A stretch of 64,000 nt of DNA from Streptomyces prunicolor NBRC 13075 (GCF_000367365.1 NZ_BARF01000029.1:62001-126000); one strand, 5' to 3'; positions 43,279 to 51,283 are shown, counted from the first letter of the stretch. The notes: a model not told the origin generated them from the letters alone. Translations and numbers: made by a program.

Positions 43279-43448
43279 ACACAGTTCAGGCAAGGGGATG
43301 CGTGCCTGGCCACCCGTTCCTCCGGGCCGCTCGCTCGCTTCTGAAACGGGCTGGAGCGGGTCGAGTCAAGGGTGGAGCGCAGCGGAATCGGCGTAGCCGA
43401 CGCGACCGCAGGGAGCGCCCTTTACTCGGGCCGTGGAAGCCCGACACT
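43279..43448. repeat. Right arm of the 165-bp imperfect inverted repeat
   Basis: Inverted copy of 42760-42922 (see that entry). It ends 72 bp before the YbaK gene start. A short open frame across it encodes only repeat sequence and is not considered a gene. Confidence 0.9.
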
Positions 43449-43520
43449 GGCTGAGAAGCGAGTGGCCCAACGTTCAGAACTCAGTCGCAGGCCCAGTACA
43501 CCCGCCGCTACCGTGCCTCC

Positions 43521-44033
43521 ATGACCTCGAACAACACCGAAGACGACAACTCCGGCGCCAACCCCCGATTCGCCGACACGCTACGGGAGTTGGGGCTCGC
43601 GGAGCTGGTCGGTCGTACTCGGCGCTTCCCGGACGCCACCCGCACCGCAGCCGAGGCCGCCGCAGCGATCGGGTGCGAGTTGAGTGAGATCTGCAAGTCC
43701 CTGATCTTCGCGGCGGACGGGATTCCGGTACTGGTGCTGATGGACGGAGCATCAAGGGTGGACCTGGAACTCGTCCGGCAGGAGCTCGGCGTAGAGAAGG
43801 TCACCCGGGCCAAGGCAGACGTCGTACGGGAGACGACCGGGTATGCCATCGGAGGCGTGCCGCCCTTTGGACACCGTACGAAGACACGGGTGTTGGCCGA
43901 TCGGTCCCTGCTCGCGCACGACGTCGTGTGGGCCGCCGCAGGCAACCCGCACGCCGTATTTCCCATGGAGCCCAAGGAACTCGTCGCGCAGGCCGGTGCC
44001 ACCCTCGTGGACGTGCGCGAGCAGACCGCGTGA
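43521..44033 (+). CDS. YbaK/EbsC aminoacyl-tRNA deacylase-like protein
   Basis: 170 residues. 'AAAIGCELSEICKSLIFAADGIPVLVLMDGASRVD' and TTGYAIGGVPPFGH are the YbaK/ProX signatures; the lysine in CKSL is the catalytic or binding residue in relatives. Family members remove wrongly attached amino acids from tRNA (Cys-tRNA-Pro deacylase). It overlaps the EamA gene by 4 bp. The first 15 residues are a disordered Asn/Asp-rich extension. Confidence 0.9.
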   Translation: MTSNNTEDDNSGANPRFADTLRELGLAELVGRTRRFPDATRTAAEAAAAIGCELSEICKSLIFAADGIPVLVLMDGASRVDLELVRQELGVEKVTRAKADVVRETTGYAIGGVPPFGHRTKTRVLADRSLLAHDVVWAAAGNPHAVFPMEPKELVAQAGATLVDVREQTA

Positions 44034-44875
44034 CTCCGGAGGTCGCCGCCGCAGTCCTTGTCGCCGCTGTCACCCACGCCTGTTGGAACGCCCTGGCCCA
44101 CCAGATCACGGACAAACTGGTCGGCTTCACGCTGATCGCGGGCGGCGGGGCGCTGATCGGGTTGGCGCTGGCGCCGTTCGGAGGGTTCCCGGCGGCTGCG
44201 GCATGGCCGTACCTGATCGTGTCGGGCGTCATCCACGTCGTGTACTTCGCGCTGCTGATGAAGTCCTTCCGGCTGGGGGACTTCGGGCAGGCGTACCCCA
44301 TCGCACGCGGCACAGCCCCCCTCCTCGTGACCGTACTGGCCGCCGTCTTCGCCCACGAGGTGCCCAACGCCTGGGCCGCCGCCGGTATCGCCCTGTCGTG
44401 CACAGGCCTGACCGGCGTCGCCCTGTGGGGAATGCGCGGCCGACGGCCCAACTGGCCCGCGATCGGGGCCGCGTTGGCGACGGGAGTGTCGATCGCCGCG
44501 TACACCGTCGTCGACGGGCTGGGCGTGCGCGCCTCGGGGTCCTCGCTCGGCTACATCGCCTGGCTGATGGCGATCGAGGGCCTGGCCATCCCGGTATACG
44601 CCCTGCACCGCTGGCGGGGTCAATTCATCGCGAAACTACGGCCGTTCGCCGCCGTCGGCTTCCTCGGCGCCGCCCTGTCCGTGACGGCGTACGGCCTCGT
44701 CCTGTGGGCCCAGACCCGCGCCGAACTCGCTCCCATCGCCGCCTTGCGCGAGTCGTCGATCATCGTCGGCGCGGCGATCGGGGCACTCTTCTTCAAGGAG
44801 CGTTTCGGAGCGCCCCGTATCGCCGCCGCAGGGCTCCTGGTCGTCGGCATCGGGCTGATGCTGCGCGCCGGTTAG
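44030..44875 (+). CDS. EamA/DMT family transporter
   Basis: 281 residues with ten membrane helices in two five-helix EamA repeats. The pattern GDFGQAYPIARGTAPLL in the first half and LAPIAALRESSIIVGAAIGALFFKERF in the second is typical of drug/metabolite exporters. GTG start overlaps the ybaK stop. A diverged copy of its last 20 codons recurs at 50128-50188. Its stop codon overlaps the RidA fragment on the other strand. Confidence 0.9.
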   Translation: MTPEVAAAVLVAAVTHACWNALAHQITDKLVGFTLIAGGGALIGLALAPFGGFPAAAAWPYLIVSGVIHVVYFALLMKSFRLGDFGQAYPIARGTAPLLVTVLAAVFAHEVPNAWAAAGIALSCTGLTGVALWGMRGRRPNWPAIGAALATGVSIAAYTVVDGLGVRASGSSLGYIAWLMAIEGLAIPVYALHRWRGQFIAKLRPFAAVGFLGAALSVTAYGLVLWAQTRAELAPIAALRESSIIVGAAIGALFFKERFGAPRIAAAGLLVVGIGLMLRAG

Positions 44876-45036
44876 GGCTGCCGTACCGCCACCGCGTCCA
44901 CCTCCAACAGCATCCCGAGGAGGGCGAGGGACGCGACCCCGCTGAGGGTCTGGGTCGGTAGGCGGTCGCCGAAATTTGCGTGCAGGGCCTTGCCCAGGCG
45001 GACCACGGGTACGAACTGGGCACGTTTCGGCTCGCC
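44872..45036 (-). pseudogene. RidA family fragment
   Basis: The last about 40 codons of a RidA protein: KALHANFGDRLPTQTLSG followed by a diverged VDAVAVRQP end, closely matching the end of the intact RidA at 55443 (KALHAHFGDRLPAQTLSG). Upstream of this, VVRLG joins directly to GKALHA, so about 14 residues of the usual sequence are missing. The gene is cut off completely where the IS630-type miniature element begins. It is a relic, not functional. Confidence 0.85.
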
Positions 45037-45038
45037 AG

Positions 45039-45187
45039 TGTCCTGAGTCGTTAGTTCGCGTGCGGTCGTAGAGTGGGGCGGTGTCTGGGTGGAACAAGAA
45101 CCCCAGGCCGTTCGTCTGGACGAAGACCGCCGACGACATCCTCGACACCCTTGCCGCGTACTGCACACGAATGAACAACTCAGGACA
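45039..45187 (+). mobile_element. 149-bp miniature IS630-type element (MITE-like)
   Basis: Terminal repeats TGTCCTGAGTCGTTAGTT (left) and the inverted TGTCCTGAGTTGTTCATT (right) match at 15 of 18 positions. Inside the right end the plus strand encodes the end of an IS630-family transposase (WNKNPRPFVWTKTADDILD ... NNSGQ stop). Inside the left end are the first codons of the transposase seen at 46275. The middle of the gene is deleted. This is an internally deleted, non-autonomous derivative that could only move with a transposase supplied elsewhere. Confidence 0.88.
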
Positions 45188-45240
45188 ATAAATCCTAGAC
45201 AAGGGTGTACCTGTTGAACGGTGTTCCAGATCTTGGGCCC

Positions 45241-46125
45241 ATGCCCCAGCGGGTCACCATCAGTGCCGAACAGGCAGGGCGGCTCGTGGCCGAACAGTTC
45301 CCACAATGGGCCGCACTACCTGTGACGGCTGTGGAGAACGGCGGCTGGGACAACCGGACCTTCCACTTGGGCGACAACATGTCGCTCCGCCTGCCCAGCG
45401 CGGAGGAGTACGCCTTGGCCGTGGAGAAGGAACACCGTTGGCTACCCGAACTGGCACCCGCTCTCCCGCTGCCGATCCCGGTGCCGCTGGCGAAGGGGAG
45501 CCCTGGTGCGACCTACCCGTTCGCGTGGTCGGTCTACAGGTGGATCGACGGCACGCCCGCGACGTTCGAGTCCGTCGTCGACCCGATCCGCTTCGCCGAG
45601 GAACTGGCCGACTTCGTCGCCGCGTTGCAGAGCATCGATGCCTTGGAGGGGCCACAGCCTGGCAAGCACAACTGGTTTCGTGGAGCAACGCTGCGGACCT
45701 ACGAGGCGCAGGCGCTCGGTGCGCTGGACGAGCTGCGCGGCCACATCGACGTCGCGCCGGCACGCGAGTTGTGGGCTCAGTCGCTCGATGCGCAGTGGGA
45801 CGGGGCCGACGTCTGGTTCCACGGCGACCTCGCGCAGGGAAACCTGCTCCTTGAGGACGGACAGCTCACCGCCGTCATCGACTTCGGTACGTGTGGCGTG
45901 GGAGACCCCGCTTGCGACCTCGCGATCGCGTGGACCTTGCTCTCGGCCGACGGCCGCGGCTTGTTCCGGAAGCGGCTCGGCGTCGACGATGCGACATGGG
46001 CGCGCGGACGCGGCTGGGCCCTGTGGAAGACGCTCGTCTCGTGCGCCAACAGCCTGGGCGAGGACGGCGCTGACGCCCGTAACGCGCGACGCGTGCTCTC
46101 AGAGATCCTCGCTGATCGAGGCTGA
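45241..46125 (+). CDS. Aminoglycoside phosphotransferase-family kinase
   Basis: 294 residues of the APH/choline kinase fold. The nucleotide loop region VENGGWDNRTFHLGD is followed by the Brenner motif VWFHGDLAQGNLLL with catalytic Asp and Asn, and the metal-binding VIDFGTCGVGDPACDLAIAW. Family members phosphorylate aminoglycosides, macrolides or small alcohols; no resistance role can be claimed. An in-frame GTG at 45205 is possible, but ATG 45241 fits better. The gene is enclosed by two IS630-type fragments in opposite orientation, which points to horizontal acquisition. Confidence 0.88.
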   Translation: MPQRVTISAEQAGRLVAEQFPQWAALPVTAVENGGWDNRTFHLGDNMSLRLPSAEEYALAVEKEHRWLPELAPALPLPIPVPLAKGSPGATYPFAWSVYRWIDGTPATFESVVDPIRFAEELADFVAALQSIDALEGPQPGKHNWFRGATLRTYEAQALGALDELRGHIDVAPARELWAQSLDAQWDGADVWFHGDLAQGNLLLEDGQLTAVIDFGTCGVGDPACDLAIAWTLLSADGRGLFRKRLGVDDATWARGRGWALWKTLVSCANSLGEDGADARNARRVLSEILADRG

Positions 46126-46129
46126 GGGG

Positions 46130-46297
46130 TCATAGGGGCGGGCGGACCCGCCGCGGCCACCGCCTGAGAGGCGGTCTGCTTGCGCAACCAGCCCCGCAGC
46201 ACCCGGTGTTCATGATCGGACAACTCCGGCGGCAACGGCTTCGGACCAGGCACCGCCCCACTCTGCAACCGCAAGCGAACTAACGACTCAGGACACT
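46130..46297 (-). mobile_element. IS630-type element, 5' fragment
   Basis: The right end repeats the left end of the miniature element: 23 bp (46275-46297) are the exact complement of 45037-45059. Reading inwards on the minus strand, a transposase N-terminus starts (RLQSGAVPGPKPLPPEL SDHEHRVLRGWLRKQTASQA) and then breaks off near 46170. The rest of the transposase is missing. With the miniature element it flanks the phosphotransferase gene. The remainder of the gap to 46426 shows no further gene. Confidence 0.85.
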
Positions 46298-46426
46298 AGG
46301 CGGTCTCGACCGACCTCACCTCAAGTTCTCCTCAGAACATTGATCACGTGGTTGTCGCGTACATGACCTTCGCATGGCGTTCACGTACTTGATCGCCACG
46401 GGGGCGGTCCACCAGAAAGGTGTCAC

Positions 46427-47077
46427 GTGGGCATCGGGAAATGGCGCGCTTCGACCGGCGCTGCCATCGCGGCAGTGCTTCTCTGTTTCGGGAGCATGGG
46501 GACTGCCGTCGCTGAAGAGTTGCCGTCTGACGGAGCGGCCGTCACAGACGACACGGCTATCTCCGCGGACCAAACTACAGACGTCAATGACAGACAGGGC
46601 TGGGAGGACGATGCTGATCAGCCGCTCAGCGTTGACGCGCCGTCTGTGTGTGACCAACCGTCGACGTGGTACAGCATCACCTCCAACAAGTCGTACCAAA
46701 TTCCTTCTTGGTGGAACGGCACAAAGTTCAAGGACGGCCCGGGCGGCACCATGGCCGTATCTGTGACCAAGAGCGGCACCATCTCGGCTGAAATCGCGGG
46801 CAGCATCGAGTTCTCGACCAACGCCATCATCGCGAAGGCCAAGACTCAGGTGAGCGCCAAGGTCGGCGCGAGTGTCACCATCGCCACTGGGCACAACTAC
46901 ACCCACGACATCAGCCACAACAAGTACGGCCATCTGCAGTATGGTGCGTGGGGCTTCAAGCTGACTTGGAAGAAGTACCGATCGGCTGGCGTCTGTGGCG
47001 CCGTCGAAATAGGTCACGGTACGGCGACGGTGCCTACGTCCGAGACCGGCTGGCGCTACTGGGAAACATCGTCATGA
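46427..47077 (+). CDS. Secreted protein, unknown function
   Basis: 216 residues. A cleavable signal peptide (about 1-29, ending MGTAVA|EE) precedes an acidic linker and a domain with C75, a run of alternating strands (SVTKSGTISAEIAGSIEFS, TQVSAKVGASVTIATGHNYTH) and C193. The alternating hydrophobic/polar pattern resembles amphipathic beta-hairpins as found in pore-forming or surface proteins. The GTG start has AAAGG at 8 bp. It overlaps the next lipoprotein gene by 4 bp, so the pair works together. No known family is recognised. Confidence 0.75.
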   Translation: MGIGKWRASTGAAIAAVLLCFGSMGTAVAEELPSDGAAVTDDTAISADQTTDVNDRQGWEDDADQPLSVDAPSVCDQPSTWYSITSNKSYQIPSWWNGTKFKDGPGGTMAVSVTKSGTISAEIAGSIEFSTNAIIAKAKTQVSAKVGASVTIATGHNYTHDISHNKYGHLQYGAWGFKLTWKKYRSAGVCGAVEIGHGTATVPTSETGWRYWETSS

Positions 47078-47559
47078 CCTCTGTGAGTACGCGGGCGCGG
47101 TTTGTTGGATGTGCTGTGGTGGCGTCGGCATTCCTGCTCACCTCGTGCACGTCCGGCAGCGACCATGGCGAGGCTGCCGGCTCATCGTCGCCTGCACCCA
47201 GCACTTCTCGTACCGGAGTCGGGTCGTCCGAGACCAAGCTGACCAAACAGGTCCAGGACGCTCTTGATGCTGTACGCAGTGGCACGCTGGTGGAGGCAGG
47301 CACGGAACGCGTGACCGATGGCATCCACACTGAACCCGGTCTGAGTGAGGGGAAGTCATACCGGCTGAACCTCACATGCGTCGGCAGCGGCAGCGCACAG
47401 GTGAAGTTCACGCCGACGATCAAGGGTGCCAAGACCACGGTGCCGTGTGATCAGTCGGTGGTGGAGCAGCGGATTGCCGCACCTAAGTCGTTGCGCATCG
47501 ACGTCGACGGTGCCAAGGGGGCCACCGGCGTGATCGGTTGGCAGATCGACGCCACCTGA
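47074..47559 (+). CDS. Lipoprotein, unknown function
   Basis: 161 residues. The signal sequence ends in LTSC (Cys25), giving a lipoprotein anchored outside the membrane. A Ser/Thr-rich linker (about 30-50) leads to a soluble domain with two cysteines (LTCVGSGSA and VPCDQS), probably a disulfide. Its ATG overlaps the stop of the upstream secreted protein (ATGA). A strong hairpin follows 17 bp after the stop. I cannot name a family; a surface partner of the preceding secreted protein is the simplest reading. Confidence 0.8.
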   Translation: MTSVSTRARFVGCAVVASAFLLTSCTSGSDHGEAAGSSSPAPSTSRTGVGSSETKLTKQVQDALDAVRSGTLVEAGTERVTDGIHTEPGLSEGKSYRLNLTCVGSGSAQVKFTPTIKGAKTTVPCDQSVVEQRIAAPKSLRIDVDGAKGATGVIGWQIDAT

Positions 47560-47560
47560 T

Positions 47561-48092
47561 CTAGGCACGTACATGAGCGCCCCAGCGTGCGTGACCGCTG
47601 GGGCGCCCATGTATTCCGATGCGTGTCCCATCCGGCCCGAGCAGAAGATCCTGCACCAAATCCGCGGCCTGGGAAGTCAGCCACGGCTCGTGCCTCAGGG
47701 CGTCGGCGAGGTCCAGGCCATGCACGGCGACCTCAACCACACGCGTGAGCAGGAACTCCGACAGGAGCATGGGTCGCCGTGCCGCGTGCGAACCACACAC
47801 CCCTCGGGCTGGGCCCGGCACAGTCGGTCCACCTGCTGCCATGTGTCGTTGAAGTCATCGGCGAGTGCGGCACCGCTAAGCGGTTCGGCCGCATGATCTT
47901 GGGCCGGAGCGACCCGAGCGGCGTTGGTGTCCGGAGCGAAACGGTCGTAGGGCTGGTAATACTCCACTGCCGGGACCTCGGCATGGGTCGGTGCCGGCGC
48001 GGCCAACATGTCCGGCAGCCAGGCAATCACCACCCGGACGTGAGCCAGCAAGTCGCTCACTTTCCACGGTGCACACCGCGTCGGCAAGGGGC
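47561..48092 (-). pseudogene. Mycothiol-dependent maleylpyruvate isomerase-like protein, frameshifted
   Basis: Two frames together give a TIGR03083-type protein: PTRCAPWKVSDLLAHV ... VVRTRHGD in one frame, then MLLSEFLLTRVVEVAVHGLD in the next. One base is missing near 47771 between the GAC and ATG codons, where relatives read HGDPMLLSEF. The N-terminal helix of the family is also absent; the sequence begins right after the upstream membrane-protein gene. The gene is therefore inactive unless frameshifting occurs. Confidence 0.82.
47577..47606 (+). terminator. Terminator after the lipoprotein gene
   Basis: 11-bp stem (GCGCCCCAGCG / CGCTGGGGCGC) with an 8-nt loop, 17 bp downstream of the stop. 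It lies at the 3' end of the opposite-strand pseudogene and would terminate that too. Confidence 0.85.
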
Positions 48093-48347
48093 TCAGCGGC
48101 GGCCTTGCCGGTCCTCGTAGTTGACGAAGTAGCTCACGACTATGAGCAAGCCGAAGATCCCCACGGCGAAGGTGCCGAGGATCGTCCAGATCCCCTTGCC
48201 GTCCAACGCGGAACGCACCCCACCGGCGAGCCCGCCGACGGACATGCTCATGCCGAGGACGAGAAACCGAGATCCCCGAGGCTTCAGCCAGTGCCGCAGA
48301 TCCGGACGGCGGCGCTCGCGTGTAGGTGGGCCGGCGGAGTGCGTCAT
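48093..48347 (-). CDS. Small membrane protein, possible immunity partner
   Basis: 84 residues with two hydrophobic segments: about 32-48 (FLVLGMSMSVGGLAGGV) and about 58-76 (WTILGTFAVGIFGLLIVVS), with basic residues before the first. Its ATG overlaps the stop of the upstream WXG/LXG-like gene (ATGA), so it is translated with it. The order WXG-like protein, LXG-like protein, small membrane protein recalls type VII effector operons with an immunity protein, but there is no sequence evidence for that role. Confidence 0.7.
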   Translation of the reverse strand: MTHSAGPPTRERRRPDLRHWLKPRGSRFLVLGMSMSVGGLAGGVRSALDGKGIWTILGTFAVGIFGLLIVVSYFVNYEDRQGRR

Positions 48348-49330
48348 GGGTATTTCACCTTTCCCGGTTCTGCTGGGGCGTCCACATGGGTGTCGTCCGG
48401 GGTCCTGGGCTGGTTGGGCGAGTAGTAGAAGTCGATCCCCGTCGCTACCGCAGCGACTGGCGCGCTGAATACTTTCTCTCCGAACTTGCCGATCGTGTTG
48501 ATGAACGTGGGGCGATGGTGTTTCCCGCGTACGTCGCTCAGGAGCGCGCCCTTGGAGAGGTGTTTGCTGGCCTCGCCGCCGGCCGCCGAGGGAGCGCCGC
48601 CGATCAAGCCCTGTATCGCGCCGTTGATGTCTCCGTGCAGGAACGCCTCGCCACCACCCATCCAGGAGCGGTAACTGAGGAACTCGGCAACGGGCTTGAT
48701 GGTGCCGCTGCCCCACTTGGCGGGCGGCGTGTACTCCTCCGAGTCCGTCTGGGTCTGCTGTGCCTGCCGGGCGTCGGTCCTCGCGTCCTTGAGGGAGCCG
48801 TAGTACGTGCTGCCGAACTCGTGCTTGTCCTTGGTGAGTTGCCACAGGCCCCAAGAACAGGTCGAGTCCGCTTCCGCTGCCCGGCCGAGTATGGCGTCGA
48901 TGCGTCGCTGCAGGGCGTCGAAGTCGTCCTGCGTCACCACCACTTGGGGATCTCCGTGCGACATGCGCTGTGGCTGGACGCTACTGGTCAGCGTGCCGTC
49001 GGCGTGGATCGTGATGCCGGCAGGCGGATTCTCGCAGAGAACCTTCAGGTCGTTCCTCGCCGCCGTGATCTTGTCGTGCGCGGAACTCAGCAGGTTTCCG
49101 ATGCTCTCCGCTTCAGTGACGGTGTCGGTGAACTCGTCCGACACCCGGACGACAAACGGCTTGGTGACGGAGGCGTTCTCGCCCTTCCACTCGGTGCCCT
49201 GGGCCAGGCTGCGCATGCTCCCGGCCTCCTTGGCGACCTTGTTCAGCAGCACCGCCATGGCAGCCCAGTCGTCGGCCGCCGACTGCAGAGCCGAGAGATT
49301 GACATGGAAGAGTTCTTCGAAAGTCGGCAT
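48344..49330 (-). CDS. LXG/WXG-like secreted substrate candidate
   Basis: 328 residues. Residues 1-110 form a helical region of WXG100/LXG style: LSALQSAADDWAAMAVLLNKVAKEAG with central W in TEWKGENAS. The middle is a helical, Asp/Gln-rich region, and a C-terminal domain rich in Gly and aromatic residues (SYRSWMGGGEAFLHGDINGA, FYYSPNQPRTPDD) follows. No signal peptide is present, as in type VII substrates. No toxin motif was recognised, so activity is unknown. It overlaps the small membrane-protein gene by 4 bp. Confidence 0.7.
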   Translation of the reverse strand: MPTFEELFHVNLSALQSAADDWAAMAVLLNKVAKEAGSMRSLAQGTEWKGENASVTKPFVVRVSDEFTDTVTEAESIGNLLSSAHDKITAARNDLKVLCENPPAGITIHADGTLTSSVQPQRMSHGDPQVVVTQDDFDALQRRIDAILGRAAEADSTCSWGLWQLTKDKHEFGSTYYGSLKDARTDARQAQQTQTDSEEYTPPAKWGSGTIKPVAEFLSYRSWMGGGEAFLHGDINGAIQGLIGGAPSAAGGEASKHLSKGALLSDVRGKHHRPTFINTIGKFGEKVFSAPVAAVATGIDFYYSPNQPRTPDDTHVDAPAEPGKVKYP

Positions 49331-49420
49331 CAGCCCCCTGCCGTTCCCGGCGTTGCCGCCGTCGATTTCCGAAGGGTTCCGATCCGCTTCGGAATCCCTG
49401 ATCCCTACGCTGACCAGCCG

Positions 49421-49903
49421 TCACATGACGGGACCTTCCGCCTTCGGAACAAGGGGTGCGTCGGACTCCGAGGTGGACGACGGCACATCCAGGTACTCAG
49501 AGATCTTGGAGACCTGCATCTCCGCAGCAACGAACTGGTCATCCTGCTTCGACGACTTCACCGAGTAGTCGAGGTGGCTGGAGATCTGAGCGCAGGCGCC
49601 GAGCAGCACCTGAAGCTGCCCCTGCCAGCCCTCACCGGCCTTGGCCAGAGCGGCGCCCATGTCGAAGCCGTCGTTCTCCAGGCTCTTCGCGGCGGCCTCG
49701 GTGTGCGACTGCGCATGCTTGCCGGCGCTCGACAAGTGCTGGTGCAGCAGGAACGCGGCGTGGCCGATCTTCCCCATGTCGTCGGCCTTGACGATCAGGT
49801 CGGCGCCGACGGGCGACGGTCCGCCGGGATCCATGTCGGGCGCGCCGTCCAGCCGCATCGCGGCCTTCGCCTTCAACTCCGCCCACTCCTGATCGAACGG
49901 CAT
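49421..49903 (-). CDS. WXG100-like helical protein
   Basis: 160 residues, mainly two long helices with the W-x-G type turn in EGWQGQLQVLLGACAQISSHLD (about 91-112). It lacks a signal peptide. It precedes the LXG-like gene by 90 bp on the same strand and is likely its partner or chaperone, as WXG-type proteins act as heterodimers in type VII secretion. ATG start with a GGGGCGTGA site. No ESX secretion machinery is in the window. Confidence 0.72.
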   Translation of the reverse strand: MPFDQEWAELKAKAAMRLDGAPDMDPGGPSPVGADLIVKADDMGKIGHAAFLLHQHLSSAGKHAQSHTEAAAKSLENDGFDMGAALAKAGEGWQGQLQVLLGACAQISSHLDYSVKSSKQDDQFVAAEMQVSKISEYLDVPSSTSESDAPLVPKAEGPVM

Positions 49904-50127
49904 GCTTTCACGCCCCCGTTGTCGTGGATCGAACAAGGCTATCCCTGAGGACATATCAGAGATCGCCGGCGGTGATAGGAGGGCGTTAAGAAGAGTGCGG
50001 CCACCGTCAGCGAGCTGCGTAACTCACCACTCCCGTTCTTTCCGACTGGTCCAGCGGGTTCGGCCTGATGCCCACCCTGCCAGTGTTGAACCCCCTGCTC
50101 TTCGTCCTTGGTGTGGGAGATCCGGCA

Positions 50128-50188
50128 GTAGATCGCCGCCGCCGTGCTGCTCGTGGCCGGGATCGGGCTTATGTTGCGGGCTGGTTGA
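50128..50188 (+). pseudogene. EamA C-terminal fragment
   Basis: Encodes IAAAVLLVAGIGLMLRAG-stop, nearly the same as the end of the EamA transporter at 44820-44875 (IAAAGLLVVGIGLMLRAG-stop), though the bases differ. No upstream frame continues into the rest of the protein. It is a remnant of a second EamA gene. The surrounding gap (49904-50308, 405 bp) otherwise shows only presumed promoter sequence for the WXG-like gene and the ABC operon. Confidence 0.75.
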
Positions 50189-50308
50189 CCGTTCCTTCAC
50201 CCGGCTTGCCGACGACTTGACGATCCGTTCCCCGCGCGTTCAGACGGCTGTCTGTGTGTGTGATGTGTGGTGCCCCTAGGGTCCCTGAGGATTCGAAAGA
50301 AGGGGCTC

Positions 50309-51283
50309 ATGGAGAGACGCCACGCGGTCCGGGCCGGCGGGATCACCAAGTGCTTCGGCGATGTCGTCGCGCTCGACGGCGTCGATCTGGAGGTGACGCA
50401 GGGCCAGATCCACGGTCTGGTCGGGCCGAACGGGGCCGGCAAGACCACTCTGCTCGGGCTGTTGCTGGGCCTTGCCGTCGCCGACGGTGGGCGCCTGGAG
50501 ATCCTCGGCAAGCAGGTCGGGCGGGCGTTCGCCGCCCCCGACGGTGTCGCCGGGTTCGTGGACGGGCCCGGTCTCTACCCCTCGCTCACCGCCCGGCAGA
50601 ACCTCGCCGCGCTGGCCGCGTTGCGCGGCCATGACGCGCGGACGGCGGGGATCGACGACGTGCTCCACCAGGTCGGGCTCACCGATGTCGCCGACGACCG
50701 GGCCCGCGGCTTCTCGCTCGGTATGCGGCAGCGGCTCGGGCTCGCCGCCGCCCTGCTCACCAAGCCCCGCCTCCTCGTGCTCGACGAACCGTCCAACGGC
50801 CTTGATCCGGCGGGCAAGAGACATGTGCACCGCGTCCTCACCCGGCTCGCCGCCGACGGAACCAGCGTGGTGCTCTCCAGCCACCGTATGGACGACCTGG
50901 AGGCGCTGTGCTCCGAGGTCACCATCCTCGCCACCGGACGGGTCGTCTTCTCCGGCCCGTTGGGCAAGCTGGCCGCCGAAAGCCGTGAACTCGAGTACCG
51001 GTTGCGGACTTCCGATGCGCGGGCCGCACGCGACCTTGCTGCCGAGACCGGTGGGGTCCGCGTGGTCGACGACGCCGGGATACGGCAGGACGCCGAGGTG
51101 TTCGTCGTGCGCGCGCTGATACCCGCCCTCGACGAACTGGTGGCCCAGCTCGTGCGGTCGGGCATCGCGGTGCGTGAACTCGCCCCCGTGGTATCGCCGT
51201 TGGAGGCCGCGTTCCTCGCGCTCACCGAGCCCGATCAGCAGGAGCACCAGCGGGAGCCGCAGCACCAGGAGGTCGGCCGGTGA
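50309..51283 (+). CDS. ABC transporter ATP-binding protein (BcrA/CcmA type)
   Basis: 324 residues. Walker A GPNGAGKTTL, a Q-loop region, signature FSLGMRQR, Walker B LLVLDEPSNGLDPAG and H-loop SSHRMDD are present, followed by a 95-residue C-terminal extension with the DUF4162-type fold typical of antibiotic-export ATPases. ATG start with AAGAAGGGG just upstream. It overlaps the permease by 4 bp. Export of an antibiotic or peptide, or self-protection, is the usual role of this type. Confidence 0.93.
   Translation: MERRHAVRAGGITKCFGDVVALDGVDLEVTQGQIHGLVGPNGAGKTTLLGLLLGLAVADGGRLEILGKQVGRAFAAPDGVAGFVDGPGLYPSLTARQNLAALAALRGHDARTAGIDDVLHQVGLTDVADDRARGFSLGMRQRLGLAAALLTKPRLLVLDEPSNGLDPAGKRHVHRVLTRLAADGTSVVLSSHRMDDLEALCSEVTILATGRVVFSGPLGKLAAESRELEYRLRTSDARAARDLAAETGGVRVVDDAGIRQDAEVFVVRALIPALDELVAQLVRSGIAVRELAPVVSPLEAAFLALTEPDQQEHQREPQHQEVGR

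Noticed and set aside
43062..43454. A 130-residue ORF in the inverted-repeat region
   Set aside because: It runs through the repeat core and right arm, has Pro/Arg-rich random composition and is not preserved in the left arm.
45241..46125. Antibiotic resistance gene
   Set aside because: The fold is APH-like, but this family includes many kinases of other small molecules; nothing in the sequence fixes the substrate.
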